From: Mycobacterium sp.
GTDB taxonomy: Bacteria; Actinomycetota; Actinomycetes; Mycobacteriales; Mycobacteriaceae
Direction of reading: 5' to 3'
DNA length: 64,000 nucleotides
NCBI RefSeq assembly: GCF_002863225.1
Contig: NZ_PKEK01000048.1
Location: 1-64,000, forward strand
Below are positions 1 through 6,838 of the stretch, piece by piece. Position numbers and translations under genes: made by a program. A model generated the notes under the pieces. That model saw only the letters and a program-made list of their open reading frames with translations, was not told the origin of the DNA and did no database searches. Within the stretch, counting starts at the first letter, position 1, and the number at the start of each line of letters is the position of its first letter.

Positions 1-2
1 GT

Positions 3-221
3 GTGGCAACGGGCGGGCTCAGTGGGATAACGCCGCCACCGATAATGGAGGGGTGGAAGCCGATGTCGCTTCCGCAGATCTCGTCATTGTCAGCCGGCAG
101 CCCGGCAGCGACGTTTTACATACCTGACGGGTGCGGCGGCCAGTTCACGTTCAGCGGCGGCGTCCCGGTGGGCGGGATGGCGCCTCCGCCAACCATTCCC
201 AGCATGACCGCCGGGCCGTAG
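3..221 (+). CDS. Possible hypothetical protein, perhaps partial
   Basis: An open frame starts with GTG at the window edge and runs 72 codons to a TAG that abuts the stop of the next minus-strand gene. The product is rich in Pro, Gly and Ser with no membrane segment or recognisable domain. The true start may lie to the left of the window. I do not recognise it, and it may not be a real gene. Confidence 0.25.
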   Translation: MATGGLSGITPPPIMEGWKPMSLPQISSLSAGSPAATFYIPDGCGGQFTFSGGVPVGGMAPPPTIPSMTAGP

Positions 222-452
222 TCAGTCTTGATCCTCGTGGTCGGTGTCGCGGTCCCAGTAGGCCCATTCTGGCAGTGGTGTGAAGGGCGTCGCTCCGTAC
301 GCTGAGGCTTCATGGCCTGGAGGAGCTCGAAACTCGTTCCAACGTGGGTCGCCCCGATTGGCCCGACTCCGGCGAATACCGCGGATGACGATGGCAACTG
401 CCCCGCCGATAATGAACGTCAACAGAACGACTTTCGCCGCGACGAGCAACAT
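222..452 (-). CDS. Small single-pass membrane protein
   Basis: A 76-residue protein. The ATG at 452 is chosen because it places a hydrophobic segment (about residues 2-24, Val/Leu/Ile-rich) at the N-terminus, followed by a basic stretch (RGIRRSRANRG) and an acidic C-terminus, suggesting an anchored protein with its tail in the cytoplasm. It starts 13 bp after the stop of the upstream membrane protein on the same strand, so the two are probably co-transcribed. Function unknown; likely cargo of the element. Confidence 0.5.
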   Translation of the reverse strand: MLLVAAKVVLLTFIIGGAVAIVIRGIRRSRANRGDPRWNEFRAPPGHEASAYGATPFTPLPEWAYWDRDTDHEDQD

Positions 453-465
453 GGTGGTCAGCCTG

Positions 466-981
466 TCAGCTTTTGCCGGCCTGAGATAGCTGCAGGTTTG
501 GGCACGTCTTTCGCAGGACCGCCGTCGCGTTATAAACCAGGGTGGTTGCCCGCACGCTGTCACTGTCCGCGCGCGGCGCCGATGTCGAATTAACTGGCGC
601 GGTGGCCGCCTCGCGCTGGTTCTTCGCCGTTAAATCGGTGCCCTCAGCCCAATTGCCTAATTGAGTCTTCGTGCCGGGGGAAGACACCGACGCCTGCGCG
701 GCCCGAATGTCTTTGGCCATAGCCGATTCCGCATCGGCGACTGCAACCAGATCTTTCGTTTCCCCGGGCCCGCTTTCCAGCGCAGCCACCGACTGCTGCA
801 TCTTGTTCCACTTCGGCCCAAGACCCTCCACGACGGAGCAGTCGCTGTGCGGGACTGCGCGGTGCTTGACCTGGACGGCCCACACCGTCGCGGCGATGGC
901 CACTGTGACCAACACGGAAATACCGACCCAGATGAAAGTGCGGCGCGCGGGTCGGTTCTTGCCAAGACGACCGTCTGTCAT
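466..981 (-). CDS. Membrane-anchored exported protein, unknown function
   Basis: A 171-residue protein with a basic N-terminus (about residues 1-15), one membrane segment (about 16-38) and an extracytoplasmic Ala/Ser/Thr-rich, probably helical domain. Two cysteines outside the membrane (one just after the anchor, one near the C-terminus in RKTCPNLQ) could form a disulfide. It is followed at 13 bp by a second small membrane protein. The layout resembles mycobacterial envelope proteins seen in accessory regions; I cannot name a family. The ATG at 981 has only a weak ribosome-binding site (GAGG about 11 nt upstream). Confidence 0.6.
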   Translation of the reverse strand: MTDGRLGKNRPARRTFIWVGISVLVTVAIAATVWAVQVKHRAVPHSDCSVVEGLGPKWNKMQQSVAALESGPGETKDLVAVADAESAMAKDIRAAQASVSSPGTKTQLGNWAEGTDLTAKNQREAATAPVNSTSAPRADSDSVRATTLVYNATAVLRKTCPNLQLSQAGKS

Positions 982-1158
982 GCGCCGAATTTACCTCGGG
1001 TCTGAGTCGGCCGCCCTCACCCACGGGGTGTGCCTTGCGGCGCATGCTGTCCGCCGAGAACAGCGGGACGCGTTATCGCCCGGCGACCTGCATTCGCGCA
1101 AACGCGCTGCTGATTTCGGTCACAGGTCTTACCTTTGAGTGAGAAGTAGGGGGCCGCG

Positions 1159-1779
1159 ATGAGCGATGACGAAACCGAACTGGCGTCCACCGAAAGCCCA
1201 ACCGAGCACGGCCGGGCGTGGTCGGTCGACAACTGGGCTGACGACACGGTGCCGTATCTCGATACGCGGCAGAACACGACCATGCTGCTGCGAGTGTGTG
1301 TTGCGCTGACCGGTGTCTCGGTCGCGGCGCTGATCGCTGTGCTGCTGTTCGTGTTCAACGGCAAGAACGCCGCGCCGCCGGCGCCCGCAGCACCCCCGCC
1401 CGCGGTCGCGTCAGCTCCGGTCGCCCAGACCGCGCCCGAGCCAGCGGCGGCACCCACGGTGACAGAAACCAGAACTGTCGCGGCCGCACCGCCACCCGCC
1501 CCGGCAGAATCAACGTCGGCGACATTCCTCATCTGCGGTGACGGCAGAGAAGGGGTGATCGGCGGTCACACTAGCTGCCTGTTCGCCCAGAACGTGCGGC
1601 GTGCTTTCTTCGGCGGCGGCGCGAGCAGCAGCATCGTCGCCTACTCGCCGGTGACCGGCGAACGTTACGAGATGACCTGCGCCGGCGGGTACCGCGCGCA
1701 CTTCGACGACGGGTCGCAGCGCGTCGCAACCCGCTGCGTGGGCGGCGACAACGACACCGCCGAAGTCCTCATCTGGTGA
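1159..1779 (+). CDS. Membrane-anchored protein with Pro/Ala linker and exported C-terminal Cys domain
   Basis: A 206-residue protein. Residues 1-40 are acidic and cytoplasmic, about 42-67 form a membrane segment, about 70-118 a Pro/Ala/Val linker, and the remainder an extracytoplasmic domain with paired cysteines (FLICGD, TSCLFAQNVRRAF, YEMTCAGG, ATRCVGG) ending in a Trp. Domains with TSC-FA-NVR and an SPVTG-Y-M-C pattern recur at the C-terminus of mycobacterial exported proteins; the role is unknown. The start is supported by a purine-rich site (AGTAGGGGG) about 6 nt upstream. Divergent from the gene pair at 222-981. Confidence 0.65.
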   Translation: MSDDETELASTESPTEHGRAWSVDNWADDTVPYLDTRQNTTMLLRVCVALTGVSVAALIAVLLFVFNGKNAAPPAPAAPPPAVASAPVAQTAPEPAAAPTVTETRTVAAAPPPAPAESTSATFLICGDGREGVIGGHTSCLFAQNVRRAFFGGGASSSIVAYSPVTGERYEMTCAGGYRAHFDDGSQRVATRCVGGDNDTAEVLIW

Positions 1780-1806
1780 TCCGACAGCAGCCGCTGACTC
1801 TCTGAA

Positions 1807-2022
1807 TCAGCTCGGCAGCTTCGTCCAATGCGCGCCGTCCCATGACCACCCACACGGTAGGTACTGCGGATGCGGCCACGGATCGGTAGCCATCGTCATG
1901 CAGCGCGGCGCGTCTGGTGGTGGCGACGGGTCCGCCGGCGGAGGGTCCGCATTGGCGATCCCGGCGCCGCCCAACCACACGGCAGCCAGCGCCAATACGG
2001 CGAATCGGATTATCGTGCCCAC
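1807..2022 (-). CDS. Small secreted protein
   Basis: A 71-residue product with a clear signal peptide (hydrophobic residues 5-20, cleavage likely after ANA at about 25). The mature part is about 46 residues, Pro-rich, with two cysteines (APRCMTM, LPCGW) that may pair, and ends in a WSWDGAHW-like aromatic stretch. Starts at GTG 2022, inside the 3' end of the small gene at 2010-2165 (13-bp overlap), so translation may be coupled. Function unknown. Confidence 0.6.
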   Translation of the reverse strand: MGTIIRFAVLALAAVWLGGAGIANADPPPADPSPPPDAPRCMTMATDPWPHPQYLPCGWSWDGAHWTKLPS

Positions 2023-2165
2023 CCGCGCACAACCCGATTACCGACCTGCAGTGAGGCCATTACGCCCCACGCGACCCACAGCGGCCACGGAGTGTCGACG
2101 ATCGCGAAGACGCCGGCGGTGCTGGCGGTGGCGACCAGGTCGTAGTTGCGTCTGAGTGTGTCCAC
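2010..2165 (-). CDS. Small hydrophobic protein upstream of the secreted protein
   Basis: A 51-codon frame from GTG 2165 to TAA 2010. The peptide starts MDTLRRNYDLVATA and is hydrophobic through the middle (VFAIVDTPWPLWVAWGVMASL) with a basic C-terminus (RVVRGWAR), so it could be a small membrane protein with one or two short segments. Its stop lies inside the next gene, 13 bp past that gene's start. The ribosome-binding site is weak. No family recognised. Confidence 0.45.
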   Translation of the reverse strand: MDTLRRNYDLVATASTAGVFAIVDTPWPLWVAWGVMASLQVGNRVVRGWAR

Positions 2166-2232
2166 CCCTGGAGTATCCGCCGCGCGACGCCGGATCGGTC
2201 GGGCTTTTCCTCAAGACATTACGATTCGAATA

Positions 2233-2907
2233 ATGTCCGATCGCCGTCTCTTGCCCGCGGCCGCCACGGTGTTGGCGATTGCGACCTTCGTCGGTGTGTT
2301 CGTCGCTGCGCCTTTGTGGCTCGGTTACGGCGTCGATGTTGGCCTCATCGTCAACGCATTGGCCGCGATGGGTTCTATCTCGGCGGCCGGCGCTGCTCTC
2401 TGGATCGCAACGACCGATCGGCAGGAACGAAAACGTGAGCACGACGCCGAGGACGCGGCGCAAGCCAGAATGGTCATCATCTCACCGCGCCGACCCGCCA
2501 ACCCGCTCGAGTTGCAGGTCAAGATCAAAAATCTCGGCACGCGGGCCATCGTGAACCTCAGACTCGTCCGAATTACAGTGCAAGACCATGACTTTGGAAA
2601 TCTGGAGCCGACGATCGGGCCGTTTCCCGTGGTGGCCTCTCCGGCCGCATCTAACTTCGCTGCCGGACCGCTCGCCGGATCCTCGATGTTCAGCTTCAAC
2701 CCGGAGGCGTACGGCCCCACGCATCCCTACTACGTTGCGGTCAAAGGTGGCCCGAACGGTGAGCTGCCAACCATCACATCGGATACCCAGCTGACGGCAA
2801 CGGTCCGGTGGACCGATGCCAGCGGGAAAATCTGGGAGCGAACAGGTTCTGGGCCAGCGGACGCGTCCAGCGCGGACCTGTCCGAGCCAATCCAGGTGAG
2901 CCCATAG
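2233..2907 (+). CDS. Two-pass membrane protein with soluble C-terminal domain
   Basis: A 224-residue protein beginning MSDRRLLPAAATVLAIATF. Two membrane segments (about 6-30 and 33-55) are followed by a basic/acidic stretch (TDRQERKREHDAEDAAQ) and a soluble domain of about 150 residues rich in beta-prone stretches. The ATG at 2233 is preferred to upstream starts because it places the first membrane segment at the N-terminus. Phage-encoded and accessory mycobacterial proteins often have this layout; I cannot assign a function. Faces the 3007-3648 gene across a shared terminator-like hairpin. Confidence 0.55.
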   Translation: MSDRRLLPAAATVLAIATFVGVFVAAPLWLGYGVDVGLIVNALAAMGSISAAGAALWIATTDRQERKREHDAEDAAQARMVIISPRRPANPLELQVKIKNLGTRAIVNLRLVRITVQDHDFGNLEPTIGPFPVVASPAASNFAAGPLAGSSMFSFNPEAYGPTHPYYVAVKGGPNGELPTITSDTQLTATVRWTDASGKIWERTGSGPADASSADLSEPIQVSP

Positions 2908-2918
2908 CCCACGAAAGC

Positions 2919-2957
2919 GATCGGCCCGCCCCGAGGAGAGAACGGGGCGGACCGATC
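2919..2957. terminator. Bidirectional hairpin between convergent genes
   Basis: A 15-bp inverted repeat (GATCGGCCCGCCCCG at 2919-2933 against 2943-2957) with one mismatch and a 9-nt loop sits 12 bp after the plus-strand stop and 50 bp from the minus-strand stop. It has no clear T run, as is common in mycobacteria. Confidence 0.6.
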
Positions 2958-3006
2958 TGTCGTAGGACGCGAGCTGAACGGATTCGGTTCCAGTCGATGC
3001 GCTGGT

Positions 3007-3648
3007 TCAGATTTTCTCGGCGCTGACGACGACCGCGGCACTGCCGTTGGCGACGTCGAGGCTGGCTTGGCTCACCAACTCGGCGGCACGCCGTGCCACC
3101 GTGTTCTCGTCCCAGCCGCGCACCGCGATGGTCACCAACCGCGTGGCGCCCCCTACGGGCTTGACATCGACTTCCTCGACTTCGGCGTCAACCTCCGGTT
3201 CCTGGGAGGGATCAAGTCCGACAACTTGATTCAGCAAGCGCTTGAACACGACGAGGTTACCGATCTCGCACTGCAGTCGTACCCGCCACAGCGGCGCACC
3301 CGGCGGTAGCGGGACGCCATCCTGGTCCGACCAGCGAAGGCCGTTGGACAGGACTCCGCTGCGGGATCCATTGGTGCGGTGGGTGATTGAACGCGGCACA
3401 CCGCACGCTGCGGCGAACTCGTAAATGTCGAGGTTCGGATCTTCGTGCCTCAAGACCTGAGCGACCACCCACACCACATTGGTGCGGACGTAATCCGTCT
3501 GCTCGACGCTGAGTGGCTGCTGGTCGCTGTCTCGGCTTCGCGTGTCGGTGCTTCGCTGGTGACCGGCCCGGTCCAACCGGTACGGCGCGTCCGACCAATC
3601 GTGAGAGAAGATTTCGGCGGCAAATTCACGCGCACGACGACTGAGCAT
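3007..3648 (-). CDS. Hypothetical protein of the integrative element
   Basis: A 213-residue soluble protein starting MLSRRAREFAAEIF. ATG 3648 is strongly supported by GGAAGGAA about 8 nt upstream; earlier in-frame starts have no such site. The C-terminal third is acidic then beta-rich (VDVKPVGGATRLVTIAVRG). The middle (EFAAACGVPRSITHRTNG) could fit a small helix-turn-helix, but this is weak. A 14-bp perfect palindrome lies about 65 bp upstream, so its expression may be repressor-controlled. It could be a regulator of the element; not recognised. Confidence 0.55.
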   Translation of the reverse strand: MLSRRAREFAAEIFSHDWSDAPYRLDRAGHQRSTDTRSRDSDQQPLSVEQTDYVRTNVVWVVAQVLRHEDPNLDIYEFAAACGVPRSITHRTNGSRSGVLSNGLRWSDQDGVPLPPGAPLWRVRLQCEIGNLVVFKRLLNQVVGLDPSQEPEVDAEVEEVDVKPVGGATRLVTIAVRGWDENTVARRAAELVSQASLDVANGSAAVVVSAEKI

Positions 3649-3711
3649 CAAAAAATTCCTTCCGAGTAAGGTGGCTGCCTGACCCCTCCGATAGGGGCGC
3701 ATCTAGCAACC

Positions 3712-3725
3712 GGTTCACCTGAACC
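3712..3725. promoter_or_regulatory. Palindrome, possible operator
   Basis: GGTTCACCTGAACC is a perfect 14-bp palindrome in the gap upstream of the minus-strand gene starting at 3648. A smaller hairpin (CCCCT, 5 nt, AGGGG) follows at 3683-3697. Position and symmetry suggest a repressor site or promoter element of the integrative element; the bound protein is unknown. Confidence 0.4.
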
Positions 3726-3730
3726 TCTCC

Positions 3731-3841
3731 CTAGGTTACCAAATCCCTGCCCTGGCGTCCTCCGATGATGTTCGCCGGTGCTAGCCGGTCGATGACTTCA
3801 ACTCTCTTGTCGTCGGCGACCTGAATGTAGGGCGCGGTCAT
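3731..3841 (-). CDS. 36-residue protein translationally coupled to the integrase
   Basis: The frame starts at ATG 3841 and overlaps the integrase stop by 4 nt (ATGA), then runs 36 codons to TAG. The peptide (starting MTAPYIQVADDKRVEVIDR) has a mix of charged and hydrophobic residues typical of a soluble protein. The tight overlap suggests co-translation with the integrase. It could be a directionality factor, a small partner, or the remnant of a longer gene. No similarity recognised. Confidence 0.45.
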   Translation of the reverse strand: MTAPYIQVADDKRVEVIDRLAPANIIGGRQGRDLVT

Positions 3842-4971
3842 GAGACGTGGCGCCGTCCAGGCGTCGGCAGCTTGGCAGTCAATTGGTAGCTGCGGGTTCC
3901 ACGGTCGGTGCTACTCAGGTCAATCAGCCCTTCCCGCACAAGCTCGTCGAGGGCGGCGTCGAGTTGGGAGCGCAGCTCAGACCGCACCGCCTCGTTCAGC
4001 TTCCACCGCGTCATGTAGTCGCCGGCGTTGAGCTTCTCGAGGACCAGGACAACCGCGGACTTATATCGACCAACGTTGTTTCCCGGCAACTCCGAGATAT
4101 CAGAGCCAGGAGTCATCGGTAATGCGAGCCGCTCGATCGCTTCTTGGCGTCGAGTGTCGGCGACCCGCACGTAAATAGCTGTGGTCTGCAAATTTGCGTG
4201 GCGCATGAGCTCTTTGACGGTCCAGATATCGGCGCCGCCTTCCACGAGAGTTGTTGCGTACCAATGGCGTAAGCTGTGCGGCGTACCAGAAAGTTCAGCA
4301 CGCCGCATCGCGTTCCCGATGATGTCCGAGACGCTCTTGGGATGAACATGGTCGCCCGGCCGGCGCGAGTTCGCAGGAAACCACCACCCACGCTTCGGCA
4401 TCGTCAACGCAGCCGCCAGCATCACGCTGTGCATTGGAATTTCGTCGGTACGGGCACCCTTTCCCGTAACCCGCAGGACGCGACGATCGAGGTCGACGTC
4501 TTCGCCGCGCACCTTTGCGATCTCATGTACGCGGAGTCCGGCGTAGGCCGCCAGCACGATCATGATGCGCGTGCGGTGATGCATCGGGACCTGAAGCAGT
4601 TCTCCCAAGCCTGGGGTCGACACCGGTCTGGGGGATCCTTTCGGTGCCTTCGGGCGTGGAAGATGCATCGTGGCGTGGTGGCCGCCTTGGCCGCTCCACC
4701 ACCTGTAGAACGAGTGGATTGACCCGAAATACGTTGCCCTCGCTGACATTCCTAGACTCGAGTTGGATAGGAACCGTGAGACGTCGACCGCGCGAATTTC
4801 GGTGCAGTCTTTCCCGGCGTGCCTCTCGAGTAACCGCATCGTTGCGAGTCCGCCCCGAACTGTGCGTTCAGACCGACCCGCCCCCCGTAGGAAAAGCTCC
4901 CAGGCTTCCAGCGGTGGCAGGCCGCTGCCCTCGCCGCCGTCTCCGCGGATCAGGTGCAGTGCGGCGCTCAT
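3838..4971 (-). CDS. int: Tyrosine recombinase / integrase with C-terminal extension
   Basis: A 377-residue site-specific recombinase. An N-terminal SAM-like core-binding domain covers about residues 18-110 and the catalytic domain about 125-285, with the full set of active-site residues: R147 (AAYAGLRVHE), K171 (GKG), H232 and R235 (HSLRH), H258 (MRHANL) and nucleophile Y267. A further stretch of about 75 residues (300-365) has helix-helix-wing features (LVLEKLNAG, LNEAVRSELR, LDELVREGLI, SYQLT) like a winged helix, unusual for this family. ATG 4971 is chosen to avoid overlapping the upstream gene; an ATG at 5031 is also in frame. Probably drives integration of the element next to dprA. Confidence 0.85.
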   Translation of the reverse strand: MSAALHLIRGDGGEGSGLPPLEAWELFLRGAGRSERTVRGGLATMRLLERHAGKDCTEIRAVDVSRFLSNSSLGMSARATYFGSIHSFYRWWSGQGGHHATMHLPRPKAPKGSPRPVSTPGLGELLQVPMHHRTRIMIVLAAYAGLRVHEIAKVRGEDVDLDRRVLRVTGKGARTDEIPMHSVMLAAALTMPKRGWWFPANSRRPGDHVHPKSVSDIIGNAMRRAELSGTPHSLRHWYATTLVEGGADIWTVKELMRHANLQTTAIYVRVADTRRQEAIERLALPMTPGSDISELPGNNVGRYKSAVVLVLEKLNAGDYMTRWKLNEAVRSELRSQLDAALDELVREGLIDLSSTDRGTRSYQLTAKLPTPGRRHVS

Positions 4972-5018
4972 ATCGCGGTCACTGTGAAAGCGTCGTCGAG
5001 GCTGTCGAATTCGACACC

Positions 5019-5222
5019 TCAGTGCGCACACCGCGGTGTCCCCGCCTTAGCTGCTACTCGGCGTAGCCACGCTGTCTTGTGCTGCCCGCACATGTTGACG
5101 TGCTCGCAGCCGTGCAGGTTGATCCGCCACCGCGCTGGCCGCGGGCACGGGTTGTCGCTCTCGCAGCTCGGCGATAGGGCGAGTCCGGCGACCATCTCAT
5201 CGAATGCGGCTGCGGTGGTCAT
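5019..5222 (-). CDS. Small cysteine-rich phage-type protein, possibly zinc-binding
   Basis: A 67-residue protein with several Cys/His residues in the second half (PSCESDNPCPRPARW, HGCEHVNMCGQH), a spacing compatible with a small zinc ribbon. Its ATG overlaps the stop of the upstream gene (ATGA at 5219-5222), so the pair is co-translated. Similar short Cys-rich proteins are frequent next to integrases of mycobacteriophages and prophages. Function unknown. Confidence 0.55.
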   Translation of the reverse strand: MTTAAAFDEMVAGLALSPSCESDNPCPRPARWRINLHGCEHVNMCGQHKTAWLRRVAAKAGTPRCAH

Positions 5223-5506
5223 CGCAGGGCCTCGATCTCGTCGGCAGCCGCGGACAGCGCCGCCGCCAACTGGCGCACCGCCTCCAACTCCAGCTGCGTC
5301 TGCAACGAAGACGCCACCACGACCACCCGACGCGAGCAGGTCCCGTTCTCCCAGTGAACACCCTCGACGCGAACCATAAAGCCGGCCGCCTCACGGACAG
5401 TCCCAGTGAAAGGCCGCTTCAAAAGCTCCGGGCCGCTTTGCGACCAGTCGTACAGCTCATCGGCATCCGGCGGAGTGGGTAGCTCGGGCACAGTTTCGGT
5501 CGGCAT
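5219..5506 (-). CDS. Small phage-type hypothetical protein
   Basis: A 95-residue soluble protein with a mixed beta region in the middle (GTVREAAGFMVRVEG, SRRVVVVAS) and a C-terminal helix (LEAVRQLAAALSAAADEIEALR). This general pattern, ending in a QLAAAL-AAADEIE helix, is common in small proteins of mycobacteriophages and prophages, where its role is unknown. First gene of the leftward cluster leading into the integrase; divergent from the comM remnant and dprA. Confidence 0.55.
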   Translation of the reverse strand: MPTETVPELPTPPDADELYDWSQSGPELLKRPFTGTVREAAGFMVRVEGVHWENGTCSRRVVVVASSLQTQLELEAVRQLAAALSAAADEIEALR

Positions 5507-5552
5507 GAGAGGCTCCTAAGGTCAGGGCTAGGTACGCGAACTTGTGACGTTC

Positions 5553-5654
5553 GTCGTCGCGTGGACACTGTGCGACCTGGCCGGGCACACGTCACATGGG
5601 CGCGACGAGGTGGCCACCGCGCTCAGCTTCCGCCAGCCCGGGGCGTCGCGATGA
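5553..5654 (+). pseudogene. comM: 3' remnant of comM (YifB-type Mg chelatase-like ATPase)
   Basis: In the frame ending at the TGA of 5652-5654 the sequence reads VVAWTLCDLAGH, then GRDEVATALSFRQPGASR. This is the C-terminal signature of ComM/YifB proteins (AWT-DL followed by a helix with ALSFRQ). The frame is interrupted by a stop at 5529-5531, and none of the AAA+ domain is present. The stop still overlaps the dprA start by 4 nt, as expected for an intact comM-dprA operon (Rv2897c-Rv2896c in Mtb). Only about 33 codons remain; the rest has been displaced or lost. Confidence 0.75.
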
Positions 5655-6790
5655 CCGATCCGACTCGGCGCGCCTGGGCCTACTTGTCCAGGGTGGTGGA
5701 GCCGCCCTGCGCGGAACTCGCCACCTTGGTGACCGCGGTCGGGCCGGTCGAAGCGGCTGAACGAGTGCGGCGGGGCGATGTCGTCGAAGCCCTGTTGCGA
5801 CGCACCCAAGCCAGGCGCGAAATCGACCGCGGTGCCGAAGATCTCGAGCTGCTCGCACGTCGCGGGGGCCGGTTGATCACGGCAGAGGACGACGAATGGC
5901 CGACGCTGGAGTTCATGGCGTTCCGCGGTGCCGCGGTTGCGGCGAGGCCGGAGGGCAGGGCTCCGTTGGCGTTGTGGCTACTCGGTCCGGCCAGGCTCGA
6001 CGACACCGCGCGACGGGCTGCGGCCATCGTCGGAACCCGGGCCGCGACCAGCTACGGCGAGCATGTCTGCGCGGACCTGGCCGTCGGTCTGGCCGAGCAC
6101 GACGTCGCGGTCGTCTCCGGTGGGGCTTACGGCATCGACGGGACGGCGCATCGGGCCGCGTTGTCGGTCGACGGCGTCACGGTGGCGGTGCTCGCCGGCG
6201 GCATCGACATTCCCTATCCGGCAGGGCATTCGGCGTTGCTCCACCGCATTGCCCGCGACGGCTTGCTCGTCACCGAGTATCCGCCGGGAGTCAGGCCCGC
6301 CCGGCACCGCTTTCTGACCCGCAACCGGTTGGTGGCCGCGTGTGCCGGAGCGTCGGTCGTCGTGGAAGCCGGTCTGCGCAGCGGCGCCGCCAATACCGCG
6401 GCCTGGTCGCGAGCCCTGGGCAGAGTCGTCGGCGCGGTGCCGGGCCCGGTGACCTCCTCGGCATCGAGCGGGTGTCACGCGCTGCTGCGAACCGGCGCCG
6501 AAGTGATCACCCGCGCCGAGGACGTCGTCGAGTTGGTCGGTCGGATGGGTGAATTCGGCTGCGAGCGCAGCGGTCCGGCGAACCCCCTCGACGGACTGGA
6601 CGAGGTGGAGCGGCGGGTGTACGAGGCGCTACCGGGACGCGGGACCGCGACCGTCGATGAGATCGCGGTCGCCGCGGCCATCGAGCCGGCCCGGATCCTG
6701 GCCCCGTTGGCCATGCTCGAGATCGCCGGCCTGATCGAACGTCAGGACGGCTGCTGGCGGATCGTCCGAACTCGTAGGCAACCGGCATGA
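5651..6790 (+). CDS. dprA: DNA processing protein DprA
   Basis: A 379-residue DprA/Smf protein, which binds incoming single-stranded DNA and loads RecA. Visible: an N-terminal helical region (1-100), the Rossmann-like core with VGTR (127-130), SGGAYGID (156-163) and LAGGIDIPYP (181-190), and a C-terminal winged helix (about 320-375). ATG 5651 is chosen because it overlaps the comM stop (ATGA) and matches the usual N-terminus; the upstream open frame is comM sequence in another frame. It has lost its normal upstream partner, so it must now use a promoter in the element end or in the 5507-5650 gap. Confidence 0.92.
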   Translation: MTDPTRRAWAYLSRVVEPPCAELATLVTAVGPVEAAERVRRGDVVEALLRRTQARREIDRGAEDLELLARRGGRLITAEDDEWPTLEFMAFRGAAVAARPEGRAPLALWLLGPARLDDTARRAAAIVGTRAATSYGEHVCADLAVGLAEHDVAVVSGGAYGIDGTAHRAALSVDGVTVAVLAGGIDIPYPAGHSALLHRIARDGLLVTEYPPGVRPARHRFLTRNRLVAACAGASVVVEAGLRSGAANTAAWSRALGRVVGAVPGPVTSSASSGCHALLRTGAEVITRAEDVVELVGRMGEFGCERSGPANPLDGLDEVERRVYEALPGRGTATVDEIAVAAAIEPARILAPLAMLEIAGLIERQDGCWRIVRTRRQPA

Positions 6791-6802
6791 AACGCTCGCC
6801 TC

Positions 6803-6808
6803 TATAGT
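6803..6808 (+). promoter_or_regulatory. Putative -10 element of viuB
   Basis: TATAGT, a near-consensus -10 hexamer, lies 12 bp after the dprA stop and 30 bp before the viuB start. No IdeR-type iron box (TTAGGTTAGGCTAACCTAA-like) is visible. Confidence 0.4.
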
Positions 6809-6838
6809 CGAGTGGGCGGTGCTGACGAGAGGATCCAG

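Larger units (their letters stand above)
1..5552. mobile_element. Right end of an integrative element (tyrosine-integrase type)
   Basis: Seen: a tyrosine recombinase (3838-4971, minus), two small phage-type genes upstream of it, and short membrane or exported proteins with no counterpart in the conserved block that follows. At about 5553 the sequence becomes the last codons of comM in the frame and position (ATGA overlap with dprA) expected for an intact comM-dprA operon. Inference: site-specific insertion into the 3' part of comM, with the integrase near this end. No capsid, terminase or lysis gene is visible, so it could be a small integrative element, a satellite or the edge of a larger prophage. 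The left boundary and the repeated att core cannot be seen. Confidence 0.6.

Noticed and set aside
1769..2032. 87-codon minus frame overlapping the small secreted protein
   Set aside because: Arg/Gly-rich with no signal; the alternative frame has a clear signal peptide.
2038..2463. 141-codon minus frame
   Set aside because: Overlaps two better-supported genes and has shadow-type composition.
5561..5650. Start of dprA at 5561
   Set aside because: The extra 30 codons are the comM remnant read in a different frame; ATG 5651 keeps the ATGA overlap and the family N-terminus.
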